From the NCBI GenBank assembly GCA_017522685.1, contig JAFWYN010000007.1, forward strand, positions 1 through 61,157: 61,157 bases of DNA, in the 5' to 3' direction. Numbering within the stretch: the first letter of the stretch is position 1; each line of letters opens with the position of its first letter. This document shows positions 17,536 through 27,223 of this stretch, one piece after another. The DNA is from Lachnospiraceae bacterium (GTDB lineage: Bacteria > Bacillota_A > Clostridia > Lachnospirales > Lachnospiraceae). Under the pieces are notes generated by a model. It was not told where the DNA came from and ran no database searches. It saw nothing but the letters and a program-made list of their open reading frames with translations. The position numbers and the translations under genes were made by a program.

Positions 17536-19464
17536 CTAATATGCCAATGGAATGATTCCCATATAAGTGGCCAAATTACAGCTATAAATAATACCATTGT
17601 TATTTTCTATATATTCCATCCACTGTTCATCATCCAGATATGACAACAAACGATTAATATAATCACTACTACCATAGCTGTCGAAAGGATCTTCAACGGG
17701 CAACAAAGTGGTTTCAATCAATAAATAATCTCCGGAACCGTTCCATGTCTCTACCGCCACCTGACAATGACCGGTGGTTAATACAATCATGGAGTTGAAG
17801 CCGGCAGCCTGTAATGCACTTGCCATAAGTACAGATGTCTCAATGCAGATACCGCTCTTTGAAAGCAAAGTCTCATCCGGACGATTTACTCTCTGAGTCG
17901 CATTGGTTGCTTCTCCGATAGAATAGCTGGACATTACATAACGGACACCAATATCACTAATGGCTTTCTGAATTGCATATACCTGATATGCCGTTATCAT
18001 ATGCTTTTGTGCATCAATTACCGGCTGATAACCGGGAATTCCGTGATATCCGGTATATTCCTCCATATAATCAGCAGCAATTCTTAATAACTCCTGAATA
18101 TAATTAGACTCCGGAGTTACCCATGCCAATACGTCCGCATAGTCGGTATATCCGTACTCATTATTGCTCAGGATAAAGTCATTAATAGACATAATCTTCA
18201 CATTTTCGGTTTCTGATGCAATGATATTACCGGTTTCCAAATCTGTTATGGTTACTTTAATCTGTGTATTCTTCTGATTATCCAGGTTTAAGCCGGAAGA
18301 AATAACAGGTGGCTTAATGTAGTATCTTTGCGGAGTCTGATTAATGGTCATAGTCTTCTCATACTTCTGTGAAAATCCGTCCACCTCTACGGTCACCAAT
18401 ACATCCTTTTCCCCGTTTACATAGGATAAGTTTACAATAGCAACCGCCTGTAATCTGTTATACATGGCAGGATAGATGGTGTCTATGCAACTGATACTTG
18501 AAGTCACCTTGGTTTTTTCCAGCTTATCATAGTAGGAGAAATCTACATTATCATAATCCCCATCTTTCAGAAGTTCTATATTTTCCGTGCATTCGTCCAT
18601 CAGGGATTCCACTCGTTCCATATAAGCACTGATATGAGATTCTAAGTCTCCCATTATTTTTTGGATATCATTGTTCCAGTCTTCCTGCTCACTCATAATA
18701 TCTGTACAAAAATACATTGCGCTCACAGCAGTCAGAATATCGTCGTTTTGCTCCGCTTTATACATCTCTACCAATATGGTTTGGTATTTCTCCAAAATTT
18801 CAATCTCACGATTTATAGCATGTTCCAAATACTGGGGAGTTTCAAGTTCTTCAATCTCTTCAACCAAATCTGACACGCCATAATATGCATCTTCTATATC
18901 TTGCAAAGTGGCATTATCCGGTATAACCATACTCTCAAAATTAACCAGTGACAGTTCATTACCAAAATCCATTAATGATTGAGCAAATTCTAAAATCAAT
19001 CCAAAATCTTCAAATAACACATTATACTCTTCTACCACACGGCGCATTTCCGGAGAACACTTTCGAAGATTAATTTCATTCAATTTATTCTTTGCTTCCT
19101 CCAAAATCCCTACATCCTCGGCATCGGTAATCGAAGCCAGCGAACTAACTGCTTCTTCTAATATCTTTATTGCCTCTTCATCCTGCTTACGCATCTCCTC
19201 CTGAGGATCTGCAGTCGGCTCCGGAGTCGCCTCTGCTACGTTTTCCTTCTCAGACTCCTTTTCTTCCTTTGAGGACTTCTTCTCATCTTCATCTTCGTCC
19301 TCTTCCTCTTCGTCATCGTCCTTGTCCTTATTCTTTTTGTCAGACTTTTCCTCCTTGGAAATCTTGGAAGTCTCTCTCTCTTCCTTTTCTCCGCAAGCTG
19401 TCATGGATAAGCTGAGCATCAGCACCAGACAAATCAGTTCCAATCTCTTTAACAATCTCTTCAT
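17536..19464 (-). CDS. Lipoprotein with acidic linker and C-terminal transglutaminase-like domain
   Basis: A large (642-residue) surface lipoprotein. Lipobox MTAC (Cys24) is followed by an extremely charged stretch of Lys/Glu/Asp (about 36-75), a long helical region (about 95-300), a beta-rich segment, and a transglutaminase/protease-like fold at the end. The likely nucleophile lies in SGICIETS (about 535), the histidine in TTGHCQVAVE (about 563), and an acidic residue in LLIETT soon after. Start 19464 is chosen over an ATG two codons upstream because of spacing from AAGGAAGGGG. It heads the run of three lipoprotein genes. Bond formation or cleavage in surface proteins is possible but unproven. 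Confidence 0.78.
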   Translation of the reverse strand: MKRLLKRLELICLVLMLSLSMTACGEKEERETSKISKEEKSDKKNKDKDDDEEEEDEDEDEKKSSKEEKESEKENVAEATPEPTADPQEEMRKQDEEAIKILEEAVSSLASITDAEDVGILEEAKNKLNEINLRKCSPEMRRVVEEYNVLFEDFGLILEFAQSLMDFGNELSLVNFESMVIPDNATLQDIEDAYYGVSDLVEEIEELETPQYLEHAINREIEILEKYQTILVEMYKAEQNDDILTAVSAMYFCTDIMSEQEDWNNDIQKIMGDLESHISAYMERVESLMDECTENIELLKDGDYDNVDFSYYDKLEKTKVTSSISCIDTIYPAMYNRLQAVAIVNLSYVNGEKDVLVTVEVDGFSQKYEKTMTINQTPQRYYIKPPVISSGLNLDNQKNTQIKVTITDLETGNIIASETENVKIMSINDFILSNNEYGYTDYADVLAWVTPESNYIQELLRIAADYMEEYTGYHGIPGYQPVIDAQKHMITAYQVYAIQKAISDIGVRYVMSSYSIGEATNATQRVNRPDETLLSKSGICIETSVLMASALQAAGFNSMIVLTTGHCQVAVETWNGSGDYLLIETTLLPVEDPFDSYGSSDYINRLLSYLDDEQWMEYIENNNGIIYSCNLATYMGIIPLAY

Positions 19465-19574
19465 TCGCATCCCCTTCCTTCATAAAAAAAATAATAGCAA
19501 TACCATCTCTCTCCCAATAATACGGCATTGCTATTATTTTACATATATTTTCACTATTCGTCAAGTTTTGCTTA

Positions 19575-20429
19575 TTACAACTTCGTCAATATACTCTGTA
19601 AAGATGCATGGGCAAGTGCAAAAGCCTCTTCTCCGCTAAGAACCCTTGCTGGTCCGCCTCCGATGTCTGCATTCCCCTTTTCCAATCCGGCAAAGCCTGT
19701 AAAGTTAAACAAATGCGGCTCCAATGATAAGTACCCCGTAAAACCGTTTGTATAAAGCTTTCTTAGGATTGCTTCCACATTACCGTCTCCCATGCCGGCA
19801 GGTACCACCTGCCCGGTAGCCTTCACCGCATCCTTTACATGAATATAGGCGATATCCTCCTTCAAAAGCTCATAAGCCTCCAGGGTATCCTGTTCTGCCT
19901 GCACAAAATTAGCAAAATCAAATATGGCTTTGAAATGCTCTCCACGGAAAGCATCCATAATTTCTTTGCACTCCGCTGCTTTTTCTCCATAGATGCCCTT
20001 TTCATTTTCGTGAAGAAGGACCACATTGTTTGCCTTAGCATAGTCTGCAAAAAGTCCCAGACGTTCAAACACCTTTCCCTTATACTCCTTTGCACGGCCT
20101 TCCGGGATATAGAAACTGAACATACGGATATTCTTGCATTCCATCGTATGCGCAATCTCTACGGCACCCTTAAAATCCTCAAAATGCTTCTCAAAGGCAT
20201 CCTCTATTCCTATCTTCCCCAGTGGGGAACCCAACGCTGACAACGAAACACCTGCATCATCCAGTCTTTTTTTGATTTCCATCACCTTTTCCGGAGTGTG
20301 AAAAATCAGATTGTTACCATCCACCCCTCGCATCTCCAGGTAATGCATATCCAGCTTTTTCAGGTTCTCCAGCTGTGTAGTCAAATCCTGTGCTATCTCA
20401 TCGGCAAATCCTGATATTAAATATTTCAT
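19575..20429 (-). CDS. Sugar phosphate isomerase/epimerase (xylose-isomerase-like TIM barrel)
   Basis: A 284-residue cytosolic enzyme of the AP-endonuclease-2 fold family that isomerises or epimerises sugars, inosose or keto-acids. Visible signatures are HYLEMRGVDGNN near the N-terminus, metal-site blocks VVLLHENEKGIYG, AIFDFANFV and DIAYIHVKDA, and a late glutamate in YLSLEPH. Start follows GGGAGGATAAG. It is the last gene of an operon with two dehydrogenases (20-base and 15-base gaps), a grouping typical for catabolism of inositols or rare sugars. Substrate cannot be fixed. Confidence 0.88.
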   Translation of the reverse strand: MKYLISGFADEIAQDLTTQLENLKKLDMHYLEMRGVDGNNLIFHTPEKVMEIKKRLDDAGVSLSALGSPLGKIGIEDAFEKHFEDFKGAVEIAHTMECKNIRMFSFYIPEGRAKEYKGKVFERLGLFADYAKANNVVLLHENEKGIYGEKAAECKEIMDAFRGEHFKAIFDFANFVQAEQDTLEAYELLKEDIAYIHVKDAVKATGQVVPAGMGDGNVEAILRKLYTNGFTGYLSLEPHLFNFTGFAGLEKGNADIGGGPARVLSGEEAFALAHASLQSILTKL

Positions 20430-20448
20430 TCTCTCTTATCCTCCCTGC

Positions 20449-21603
20449 TTAATAAGTTCCTGTTGTATCAAAAACCACGCCCTTATCTTCCTTCTTCTTT
20501 GACAAAGCTCTCTTCTTGTTCAACTCCTGCAGGAACAGTTCCTCATCAAAGGGCAGCTCAATGGTTTTATCCAACCAGGATGATAAATGCATGGCATTGG
20601 ATAAGGTCAATCCTCTGATGCCTTCCACACCTTCTGCCACCAGTTTACCCCCATGCAGAATCCTGTCGGCAAAGGCCTTTAGCACACCAATATGCTGCTC
20701 ATTTTGTCCGTCTGTTTCTACCTCTATTTTGGTCATTTCCGGCTTTTTAAAGCCGTTGGGCTCCGTCGCACAGAAGGTCCTTTCGTTCTCAGCCAGCTTA
20801 TATAAAATAAGCTGGTCATGTTCACAAATCACCTTACCCATTTCAAAGGTCAGCTCCAAACGATTGGTTCCCGGTGCATCTCCGGTGGTAGTTACAAATA
20901 CGCCGGTAGCACCGTTTTCATACTCCAGATATGCAGTCACATCATCCTCCACCTCAATATCATGCCACTTTGCTTCATGACAAAAAGCTCTTACCTTCAC
21001 CGGCAATCCGCAAAGCCACTGAAGTAAATCCAGCTGATGTGGACTCTGATTCAAAAGCACACCACCGCCTTCTCCGTCCCAGGTAGCCTTCCAGCCGGCC
21101 GCATCATAATAGCTCTGGGTACGATACCAGTCAGTGATAATCCAGTTTACTCTCTTCATGGTTCCCAACTCACCGCTCTCTATCATCTCATGGAGCTTCC
21201 GGTACACACAATTGGTCCGCTGATTCAGCATAATGGCAAATACCGCATCACTTTTTTCAGCCACTTCATTCATTTCTCTCACCTGCTTGGTATACACGCC
21301 GGCAGGCTTTTCGCTGATGGCATGTACTCCATGCTCTAACGCGTAAATCACAAACTCGGGATGTAAATAATGTGGTGTCGCGATTAGCACTGCATCACAA
21401 GCACCAGACTCTATCAATTCCCTGCCGTCTTCAAACACCTTTACACTCTCCGGGAATTTTTCTTTGGCAAAATCCAAACGACTTTGGCGATTGTCCGCTA
21501 CTGCAGTTAACACCATTTCCGGTACCTTACCTTCTATGATACTGAACGCATGATTGGTGCCCATTCCTCCTATTCCGATAATTCCTAATCTCACCTGTTC
21601 CAT
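20449..21603 (-). CDS. Gfo/Idh/MocA family dehydrogenase
   Basis: An NAD(P)-dependent sugar or inositol dehydrogenase of 384 residues. The N-terminal Rossmann fold shows GIIGIGGMGTNH, and the EKPAGVYTKQ block carries the catalytic lysine. The C-terminal substrate domain has GGGVLLNQSPHQLDLLQW with the conserved histidine. AAGGAGAAG precedes the start. It sits between a homologous dehydrogenase and a sugar isomerase, so the two oxidoreductases may act in sequence (oxidise, epimerise, reduce), as in 3-keto-sugar pathways. That pathway is inferred, not shown. Confidence 0.92.
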   Translation of the reverse strand: MEQVRLGIIGIGGMGTNHAFSIIEGKVPEMVLTAVADNRQSRLDFAKEKFPESVKVFEDGRELIESGACDAVLIATPHYLHPEFVIYALEHGVHAISEKPAGVYTKQVREMNEVAEKSDAVFAIMLNQRTNCVYRKLHEMIESGELGTMKRVNWIITDWYRTQSYYDAAGWKATWDGEGGGVLLNQSPHQLDLLQWLCGLPVKVRAFCHEAKWHDIEVEDDVTAYLEYENGATGVFVTTTGDAPGTNRLELTFEMGKVICEHDQLILYKLAENERTFCATEPNGFKKPEMTKIEVETDGQNEQHIGVLKAFADRILHGGKLVAEGVEGIRGLTLSNAMHLSSWLDKTIELPFDEELFLQELNKKRALSKKKEDKGVVFDTTGTY

Positions 21604-21618
21604 CTTTCTTCTCCTTTC

Positions 21619-22617
21619 TTATTTTTCACCTGCTGCTTCGTATATTTCCATCATGGTATTAAATGTAGTCTCTACACCGGCTATATTTCCTTGAAACGTT
21701 TCTTTCTCTTCCAAACATCGGTAAAAATCCTTGATACAAGCTTCATGCCCACAGCCCCAATACCCCTTGCCAATACCGTCCTTCTGTTCACAAAGAATAT
21801 GTCTGATTCCTTCATCGGGTGTCCATACGGCCACCTCCGGACCATTCATGGTAATCCGTCCGCCCGTACCCTGTAGTTCTAAAATCACCGAGGCATCTGT
21901 CACATAGCCGTTGGAGGCATAAAAGCAGGCTCTTTTTCCGTCCTCAAACTCCATCCAAGCTTCTACCGTATCCTCCACACTTATCTTTCCCTTTAAATGA
22001 TGGTTTGCCATAGTGGCTTGAACCTGTTTCGGCACTCCCAGAAAATGCAGTAGTAAGTCCAGGGTATGTATGGATTGATTAATCAGTGCGCCTCCGCCTT
22101 CCGTACCGGACTTTCCTTTCCAATCACTGCCCTCATAATATGCCTCATCTCTTCGCCAAGTCACAAAAGCTCTGCCGCCTGTCAGCTCACCTATCACTCC
22201 CTGTGAGATTAAATCATTCATCAATAGTGAGGTGTCGTTATATCGGTTTTGAAAGCAAAATCCCAGTTTCCCCGGCTTCCGGCCTTCCATCTCCTTCAAC
22301 TGCTCAAATTCTTCCCTGTTAATAGCACAGGGTTTTTCCATAAGCACAGCCTTTCCCTGTTTTAATGCCTCCAGTGCCATGGGAACATGCAAATGATGAG
22401 GCGTACAAACATGAACCACGTCCACTTCTGTTAGGCATAGCTCTCGCCAATCTGTAAAAACCATAGCCTTACCGGCTGTCCACTTTTGCGACAATTCATG
22501 TGCTTTGGCAATATCTGTATCACATACAGCCACCAGTTCTGCATCCTTTATATCCTGTAACACCCAAGCATGAACCTGCGCTATATTCCCACAACCGATA
22601 ATACCTACCCTTTTCAA
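21619..22617 (-). CDS. Gfo/Idh/MocA family dehydrogenase, first gene of operon
   Basis: An NAD(P)-dependent dehydrogenase of about 332 residues. The dinucleotide loop GIIGCGNIAQ opens the protein, EKPCAINREEFE contains the catalytic lysine, and GGGALINQSIHTLDLLLHF matches the substrate domain. The start is ambiguous: TTG 22617 gives the family N-terminus with GAGGTG seven bases before, whereas an in-frame GTG at 22626 adds three residues. It is divergent from the AraC gene across about 150 bases, the usual layout for a regulator and its target sugar operon. Confidence 0.9.
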   Translation of the reverse strand: MKRVGIIGCGNIAQVHAWVLQDIKDAELVAVCDTDIAKAHELSQKWTAGKAMVFTDWRELCLTEVDVVHVCTPHHLHVPMALEALKQGKAVLMEKPCAINREEFEQLKEMEGRKPGKLGFCFQNRYNDTSLLMNDLISQGVIGELTGGRAFVTWRRDEAYYEGSDWKGKSGTEGGGALINQSIHTLDLLLHFLGVPKQVQATMANHHLKGKISVEDTVEAWMEFEDGKRACFYASNGYVTDASVILELQGTGGRITMNGPEVAVWTPDEGIRHILCEQKDGIGKGYWGCGHEACIKDFYRCLEEKETFQGNIAGVETTFNTMMEIYEAAGEK

Positions 22618-22771
22618 TACAACCACCTCACTCTCACCTGCTTTATCCTCATGGTATAATTCCTACACAAATATTAACTAATCCTATTGTAAAAAATATC
22701 CAGATGAAATAATATGTATATATAATACTTGATTTATGTATTTTTCCGACTCTAATTGAGGTGATTGTAGA

Positions 22772-23632
22772 ATGCAAGAACACTTGAAAAATTCTAAAAA
22801 TGTTTTAACATTTCCTGTTCCGTCACCCTTTGATATGGTCTATCGAAACAGCTATACAGATTCCCCGGTAGGCCCTCACTCCCACGATGCTGTGGAGCTT
22901 TATTTCACACTCTCAGACCTGCCGGATGTGCTGCTAAATGATACCGTCTCTGCTGTTCCTGCCGGTACCTTAATCATTATCCCTCCATTTTGTGTACACC
23001 AGCTTTATCATGAAGCCGGGACGGTTTATGAACGTTACATTTTGAGTATCAATATGCAATGGCTGGATGAAGTATTTTGCCATAAGAATGATACTTTTTC
23101 TTATCTTCGGAAAAGTGCTTCTCCCATATTTTTGACACCGGATCATGCCAATCATCAAAAATGGGTACAGAAATTGGACCGGCTCCTGGCCTTCTCGTCC
23201 AGTACTGCTCCTGAAACTTTATCCTGCTTTTTTGACCTACTTTCTATCATAAACAATATGATAAACGAGATTTCACCCAAGACCAACAGACAACCACCGA
23301 TTTCCGCTACCCAGCAAAGAATTAACGAAATCATTTCCTATATACAGGAGCATATCTATGAAAACCTGACCGTCAGCGACTTAGCAACTTATTTTTTCCT
23401 GCACCCTGACTACCTTTCCAGATTGTTTAAGAAACATGCCCATATTTCTGTCAGCAGATATATTACCCTACAAAAAACTGCCACTGCCCAATCCTTACTT
23501 CGAGAAGGCTACACAGTGGCTCAGGTGCAGGAAAAACTGGGGTACTCCAGCTATGCTTACTTTTTCAAAACATTTCAGAAAAATACCGGTTTGTCTCCCA
23601 GTAAGTATAGGGAACAGTATTTAGGACAATAA
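22772..23632 (+). CDS. AraC-family transcriptional regulator
   Basis: A sugar-responsive regulator of 286 residues. An N-terminal cupin-type binding domain (HSHDAVELYFTL, residues about 35-110) is joined to the twin helix-turn-helix domain (about 185-285, with LTVSDLATYFFLHPDYLSRL and ending GLSPSKYREQY). Start ATG follows GAGGTGATTG. It is divergent from the two dehydrogenases and isomerase and is the natural candidate to control them. The intergenic region contains A/T-rich promoter-like stretches, but no clear operator can be named. Confidence 0.93.
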   Translation: MQEHLKNSKNVLTFPVPSPFDMVYRNSYTDSPVGPHSHDAVELYFTLSDLPDVLLNDTVSAVPAGTLIIIPPFCVHQLYHEAGTVYERYILSINMQWLDEVFCHKNDTFSYLRKSASPIFLTPDHANHQKWVQKLDRLLAFSSSTAPETLSCFFDLLSIINNMINEISPKTNRQPPISATQQRINEIISYIQEHIYENLTVSDLATYFFLHPDYLSRLFKKHAHISVSRYITLQKTATAQSLLREGYTVAQVQEKLGYSSYAYFFKTFQKNTGLSPSKYREQYLGQ

Positions 23633-23682
23633 AAAAGCGGATACCCGCGTATCCGCTTGGGAGAATTGCTTTGCAATCTCCT
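23632..23682 (-). terminator. Terminator of the sigma-factor gene plus adjacent hairpin
   Basis: On the minus strand AAGCGGATA and TATCCGCTT pair and are followed by six Ts. A second hairpin (GAGATTGC with GCAATTCTC) precedes it at 23659-23682. The reverse orientation can also stop the AraC transcript. Confidence 0.8.
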
Positions 23683-23716
23683 TAATCTCCACTACTGTAC
23701 TCGCACAATTTTTTAT

Positions 23717-25351
23717 CTATTCCAATGCTAAAAACATTGCTGGTGCAGGACTGTCCTGCAAATCATATCCAACCTGAAACAAACTATTTTCATAGGCATT
23801 CCAAACAACCAACATAGAAAATTTACTACAGCATTCCATATATCTTTGCCAATCCGGCACGGATTTCAGATGTCCGGGTAATTTAATTGCTCCCTTCATC
23901 AATCCCCTTATCTGTTCGCCAAAGCTTTGCCGAATCATTTCATTGTATTTTTCAGAGAGATTGTAGAAGCTGAAACGATCCTTCCAACCGATAATCGGTA
24001 CATCCACTACTGTTTTCCCCGCCGCATCTTCTGTTAAAATACCCAGCTTCTTAAGTTTTGGAATACTTTCAAAGCATTTGGGGTTGATTATTTTTAAATC
24101 ATCTTCTTTTTCCGAATAGATGGCATACAACATATTTAACATATCATCCATAGAAAGGGGATTATATCCCATTTGTGACAAACCTAACAAAGAATCATAT
24201 TCACATAAACAAATATGCTTGCAGTCCCGATAATCATTTTGATCATTGATACGTTCGCCGCTAATGTAATATTTGGTATAATCGGAATGCTCCATATCCT
24301 CTTTTGAAATTTGGTTTCCCATAGCATACCATTTTCCGCCATTGGGTCTGTCCGGATAGGTTTCAAAGGGTTGCATTCCGCCACAAACCTCATCACGAAT
24401 ATGATTAACAGCTCTTTGCAGTGTACGGGTAACGAAAAAGCTATCTAACTTCCTTTTTTTAGAACTATTTTGCTTTTGATAATACTCCTGTTCTTGTAAT
24501 TCCATTAATCCCTGTTCTATAATCTTCCAAATATCTTTATACAACTTCTCGGCCAGCTTCTTCTCTGCCTCAAAATTTCTCACTCTGTCTTCTTGCGTAT
24601 AAATAATAAAATCCGTATAGACCTTATCTGCCACCTTTTTCATTAACTCGCCCTTTACCAGTTTCTCCACTATGGGCTCAATATAAGTGGTTGAAATACC
24701 GATAGCCTTAGCCAGTTCCGGAATCGTAACCGGCTTCTCATATGCTAAAATCAGTAAATTCATGGTGATTCTGTCATCTCCCACCAGTGAAAAAGGTTCA
24801 TTATCCGTTCCAAGATGTCCGCTATTCGACATCCATAAATATTCCGGCTCATAACTTTGCTTTTCAAAACTATTCATATCAAAATCCTTTCTAACATGCT
24901 TTCTCCCTACATCCAGACGACTCTTTACGGTATTCTCCGGTACGTTTAAGTCATGGGAAATCTGTTTTACGGATTGACCGTACATATAATATTTCACCAT
25001 AACCTCGCGATAAATTTGCGTCAGATTTGCCAGACATCGCCTAATATTCTCTGCATCTATTGATTGTTCCAATGCTTCTAACCCTTGGTCAACATACGGA
25101 ATATCCGCCACGATATCCATACTTACCACAGGCATTCGATATTTTTTACGAAGTCTGTCATAGAATTTGCGGTTCAGAATAGTCATTAGAAAGCTTTCAG
25201 GGTTCATAATCTCCTTCCCCTGTGTTATTGCCAGTAAACCTCCTAACAAAGTATCCTGTACCAACTCCTCCGCTTCTGCAATATTTTGTGTTTTGCCCAG
25301 TGCTGCCTTTAGCAGGTAATCTGCATATTCTACCAGTTCTTCTTTTTTCAT
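23717..25351 (-). CDS. Sigma-70 family RNA polymerase sigma factor with long C-terminal extension
   Basis: A 544-residue protein whose first 160 residues match ECF-like sigma factors: region 2 (EEAEELVQDTLLGGLLAI, PESFLMTILNRKFYDRLRKK) and region 4 (YMYGQSVKQISHDLNVPENT, then VKSRL). A winged-helix-like unit follows (about 205-270, PVTIPELAKAIGISTTYIE), and then about 270 residues that I cannot assign to a named domain. Start 25351 is chosen over an upstream ATG (25381) because GGAGA precedes it. The extension may sense a signal or block the sigma until needed. No anti-sigma gene is adjacent. Confidence 0.85.
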   Translation of the reverse strand: MKKEELVEYADYLLKAALGKTQNIAEAEELVQDTLLGGLLAITQGKEIMNPESFLMTILNRKFYDRLRKKYRMPVVSMDIVADIPYVDQGLEALEQSIDAENIRRCLANLTQIYREVMVKYYMYGQSVKQISHDLNVPENTVKSRLDVGRKHVRKDFDMNSFEKQSYEPEYLWMSNSGHLGTDNEPFSLVGDDRITMNLLILAYEKPVTIPELAKAIGISTTYIEPIVEKLVKGELMKKVADKVYTDFIIYTQEDRVRNFEAEKKLAEKLYKDIWKIIEQGLMELQEQEYYQKQNSSKKRKLDSFFVTRTLQRAVNHIRDEVCGGMQPFETYPDRPNGGKWYAMGNQISKEDMEHSDYTKYYISGERINDQNDYRDCKHICLCEYDSLLGLSQMGYNPLSMDDMLNMLYAIYSEKEDDLKIINPKCFESIPKLKKLGILTEDAAGKTVVDVPIIGWKDRFSFYNLSEKYNEMIRQSFGEQIRGLMKGAIKLPGHLKSVPDWQRYMECCSKFSMLVVWNAYENSLFQVGYDLQDSPAPAMFLALE

Positions 25352-25436
25352 TTGTTTCTCCGAAAGCTTTCTTTTTAACATGTCAATTATATAGTCGTCA
25401 TAGAAATCAATTGGTTCGACGGATTTTTAAATATTT

Positions 25437-25475
25437 TAAAAAAACCCTTTTCGATTTTATACCGAAAAGGGTTTT
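25437..25475 (-). terminator. Strong terminator of the second chemoreceptor gene
   Basis: Minus strand AAAACCCTTTTCGG and CGAAAAGGGTTTT pair and run into seven Ts. Confidence 0.88.
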
Positions 25476-25479
25476 CCAT

Positions 25480-27054
25480 TTATAACTTAAACTTAGCAAC
25501 TTCCAAAGACAAGTCTCTGCTCATATCTGCCAATGATTCTACTTCTACAACACACTCCTCAATGCTTGCCTTTAAGGTCTGCATGGATGCGGAAGTTTCT
25601 TCCGTAGCCGCGGCATTTTCTTCTGATACCGCCGACAGATTGCTGGCTGTTGAAGCAATACCGTCCTTCGCATCAACCAGGGTATCCATCTGTGCTGCAA
25701 TATCAAGAGTTGCACGGGAAACTGTCTCAGCTTCTTCCTTCAACTGTCGGAACACTTCCTTGGTTGCTACAAGACTCTTTTCCTCTTCTTCCGAATTCTT
25801 TGTTACATCCTTCATCTTCACCACGGCATCATTGGAATTCTCTAATAATTCCACAATAATTTCCTCAATGGCTCTTGCACTGCTGGCAGAGCTGTCTGCC
25901 AACTGTCTGATTTCTTCCGCAACTACCGCAAATCCCCTACCTGCTTCTCCTGCTCTTGCCGCCTCTATGGAAGCATTCAGAGAAAGTAAATTAGTCTGTC
26001 CCGCTATGGACTGAATCATATTTACAGCTTCTTTAATCTTATCCACGGAAATATTGGTAGCCTCAGTCTTTTCACTTACCACCTTAATGGCATCCTGGGT
26101 TTTACCGTTCAACCTAGACAAACCTTCCAGCAACTCGTTAGCTTTTTCGGAAACAGCATTCATATTATCAACCACGTTCTCCAGATTAATAATACTGTTG
26201 TTATTGCTGTCAATAGCATCCCCCATATCCGATACGCGGCCGGTCATACCAATGGCATCATCTGCCAATGCACTTGCACTCTGGGCAATCTCATCAATGG
26301 CTGTATTCACATCATCCACAGTAGTGTTGATAATTGAAAAATGCTCCTTGAACTGGTCACTGCTGTTATCTAAACGAACCGCACCTTCCTTTATTGTCTC
26401 TACCATACTACGTAAGGACTCTCGTAAGGATGCAGCATCATTACAGATTACATTGGTTTCTTCCTTTGCACCGGGATAAGTCTTAATTTCCTTTGTCAAA
26501 TCCCCTTCTGCCAAGGACTTAATAATGGCACTTGCACGATTTACTCTGCCTACAATAAGTCCGGTAATCAACCACAATGCCACACCGCAAATTACGGTTA
26601 CCATGGTGGATATTCCTACAAACAGCTTAACAAAGTCCATCACCCCATCTGAAATATGGGTGTTGGATTCTATTGCTAATACCATACCACCATCCGTAGG
26701 TCTATAAAAACCGCAATATTCCTGTTCTCCAACCATCATTTCTTTTACGAAATAAGTCCCTTTCTCATTCAGTACTGTCCGAACAACCTCTGCATCTGCC
26801 TTCATACCGTTCAATGCTGATAGAGAAGCTTCCTTTACCGTATCGCCTTCAAACACAGCTATGTCTACCGCATTTTTGGTATCTTTCAAATAACTCACAT
26901 CACCTGCAAAACCGATAGCCGCCATTTGCAAGGTATCTTCTGCATCCGAATACATTGTTTTCTTTACTGCATTAATACCGGCCACTGATAATAAAATAGA
27001 CAATACACAAATAACATAAACCTGAATTACTAATAACTTTACTTTTAGTTTCAT
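25480..27054 (-). CDS. Methyl-accepting chemotaxis protein
   Basis: A second chemoreceptor, 524 residues. TM1 is at about 8-30, the extracytoplasmic region is about 105 residues and shorter than in the receptor at 113, TM2 is at about 140-168, then HAMP and the signalling helices. The tip [18 protein letters not shown] is fully conserved, and the C-terminus ends in SLEVAKFKL without a tethering pentapeptide. Start ATG follows GAGGGGGTACGC. The small sensor resembles single-Cache domains, but the ligand is unknown. It is monocistronic. Confidence 0.93.
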   Translation of the reverse strand: MKLKVKLLVIQVYVICVLSILLSVAGINAVKKTMYSDAEDTLQMAAIGFAGDVSYLKDTKNAVDIAVFEGDTVKEASLSALNGMKADAEVVRTVLNEKGTYFVKEMMVGEQEYCGFYRPTDGGMVLAIESNTHISDGVMDFVKLFVGISTMVTVICGVALWLITGLIVGRVNRASAIIKSLAEGDLTKEIKTYPGAKEETNVICNDAASLRESLRSMVETIKEGAVRLDNSSDQFKEHFSIINTTVDDVNTAIDEIAQSASALADDAIGMTGRVSDMGDAIDSNNNSIINLENVVDNMNAVSEKANELLEGLSRLNGKTQDAIKVVSEKTEATNISVDKIKEAVNMIQSIAGQTNLLSLNASIEAARAGEAGRGFAVVAEEIRQLADSSASSARAIEEIIVELLENSNDAVVKMKDVTKNSEEEEKSLVATKEVFRQLKEEAETVSRATLDIAAQMDTLVDAKDGIASTASNLSAVSEENAAATEETSASMQTLKASIEECVVEVESLADMSRDLSLEVAKFKL

Positions 27055-27223
27055 GCGTACCCCCTCGACGTTTTATCACGTCTTTCTCCTTTTGTTATTT
27101 TGCCCTTTTACCTTCAATAACCCTTCCCACAATCATATAATAAAACTATTTTATCACAAAAGCAAAATTGTCACAATACTTCTTGTGTTTTTTTGTAAAT
27201 TTCTATCCTAAAATAGTTGCAAT

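Noticed and set aside
22627..22771. Possible operator for the AraC regulator
   Set aside because: The divergent region is A/T rich and contains TATAAT-like words, but I could not find paired repeats convincing enough to list.
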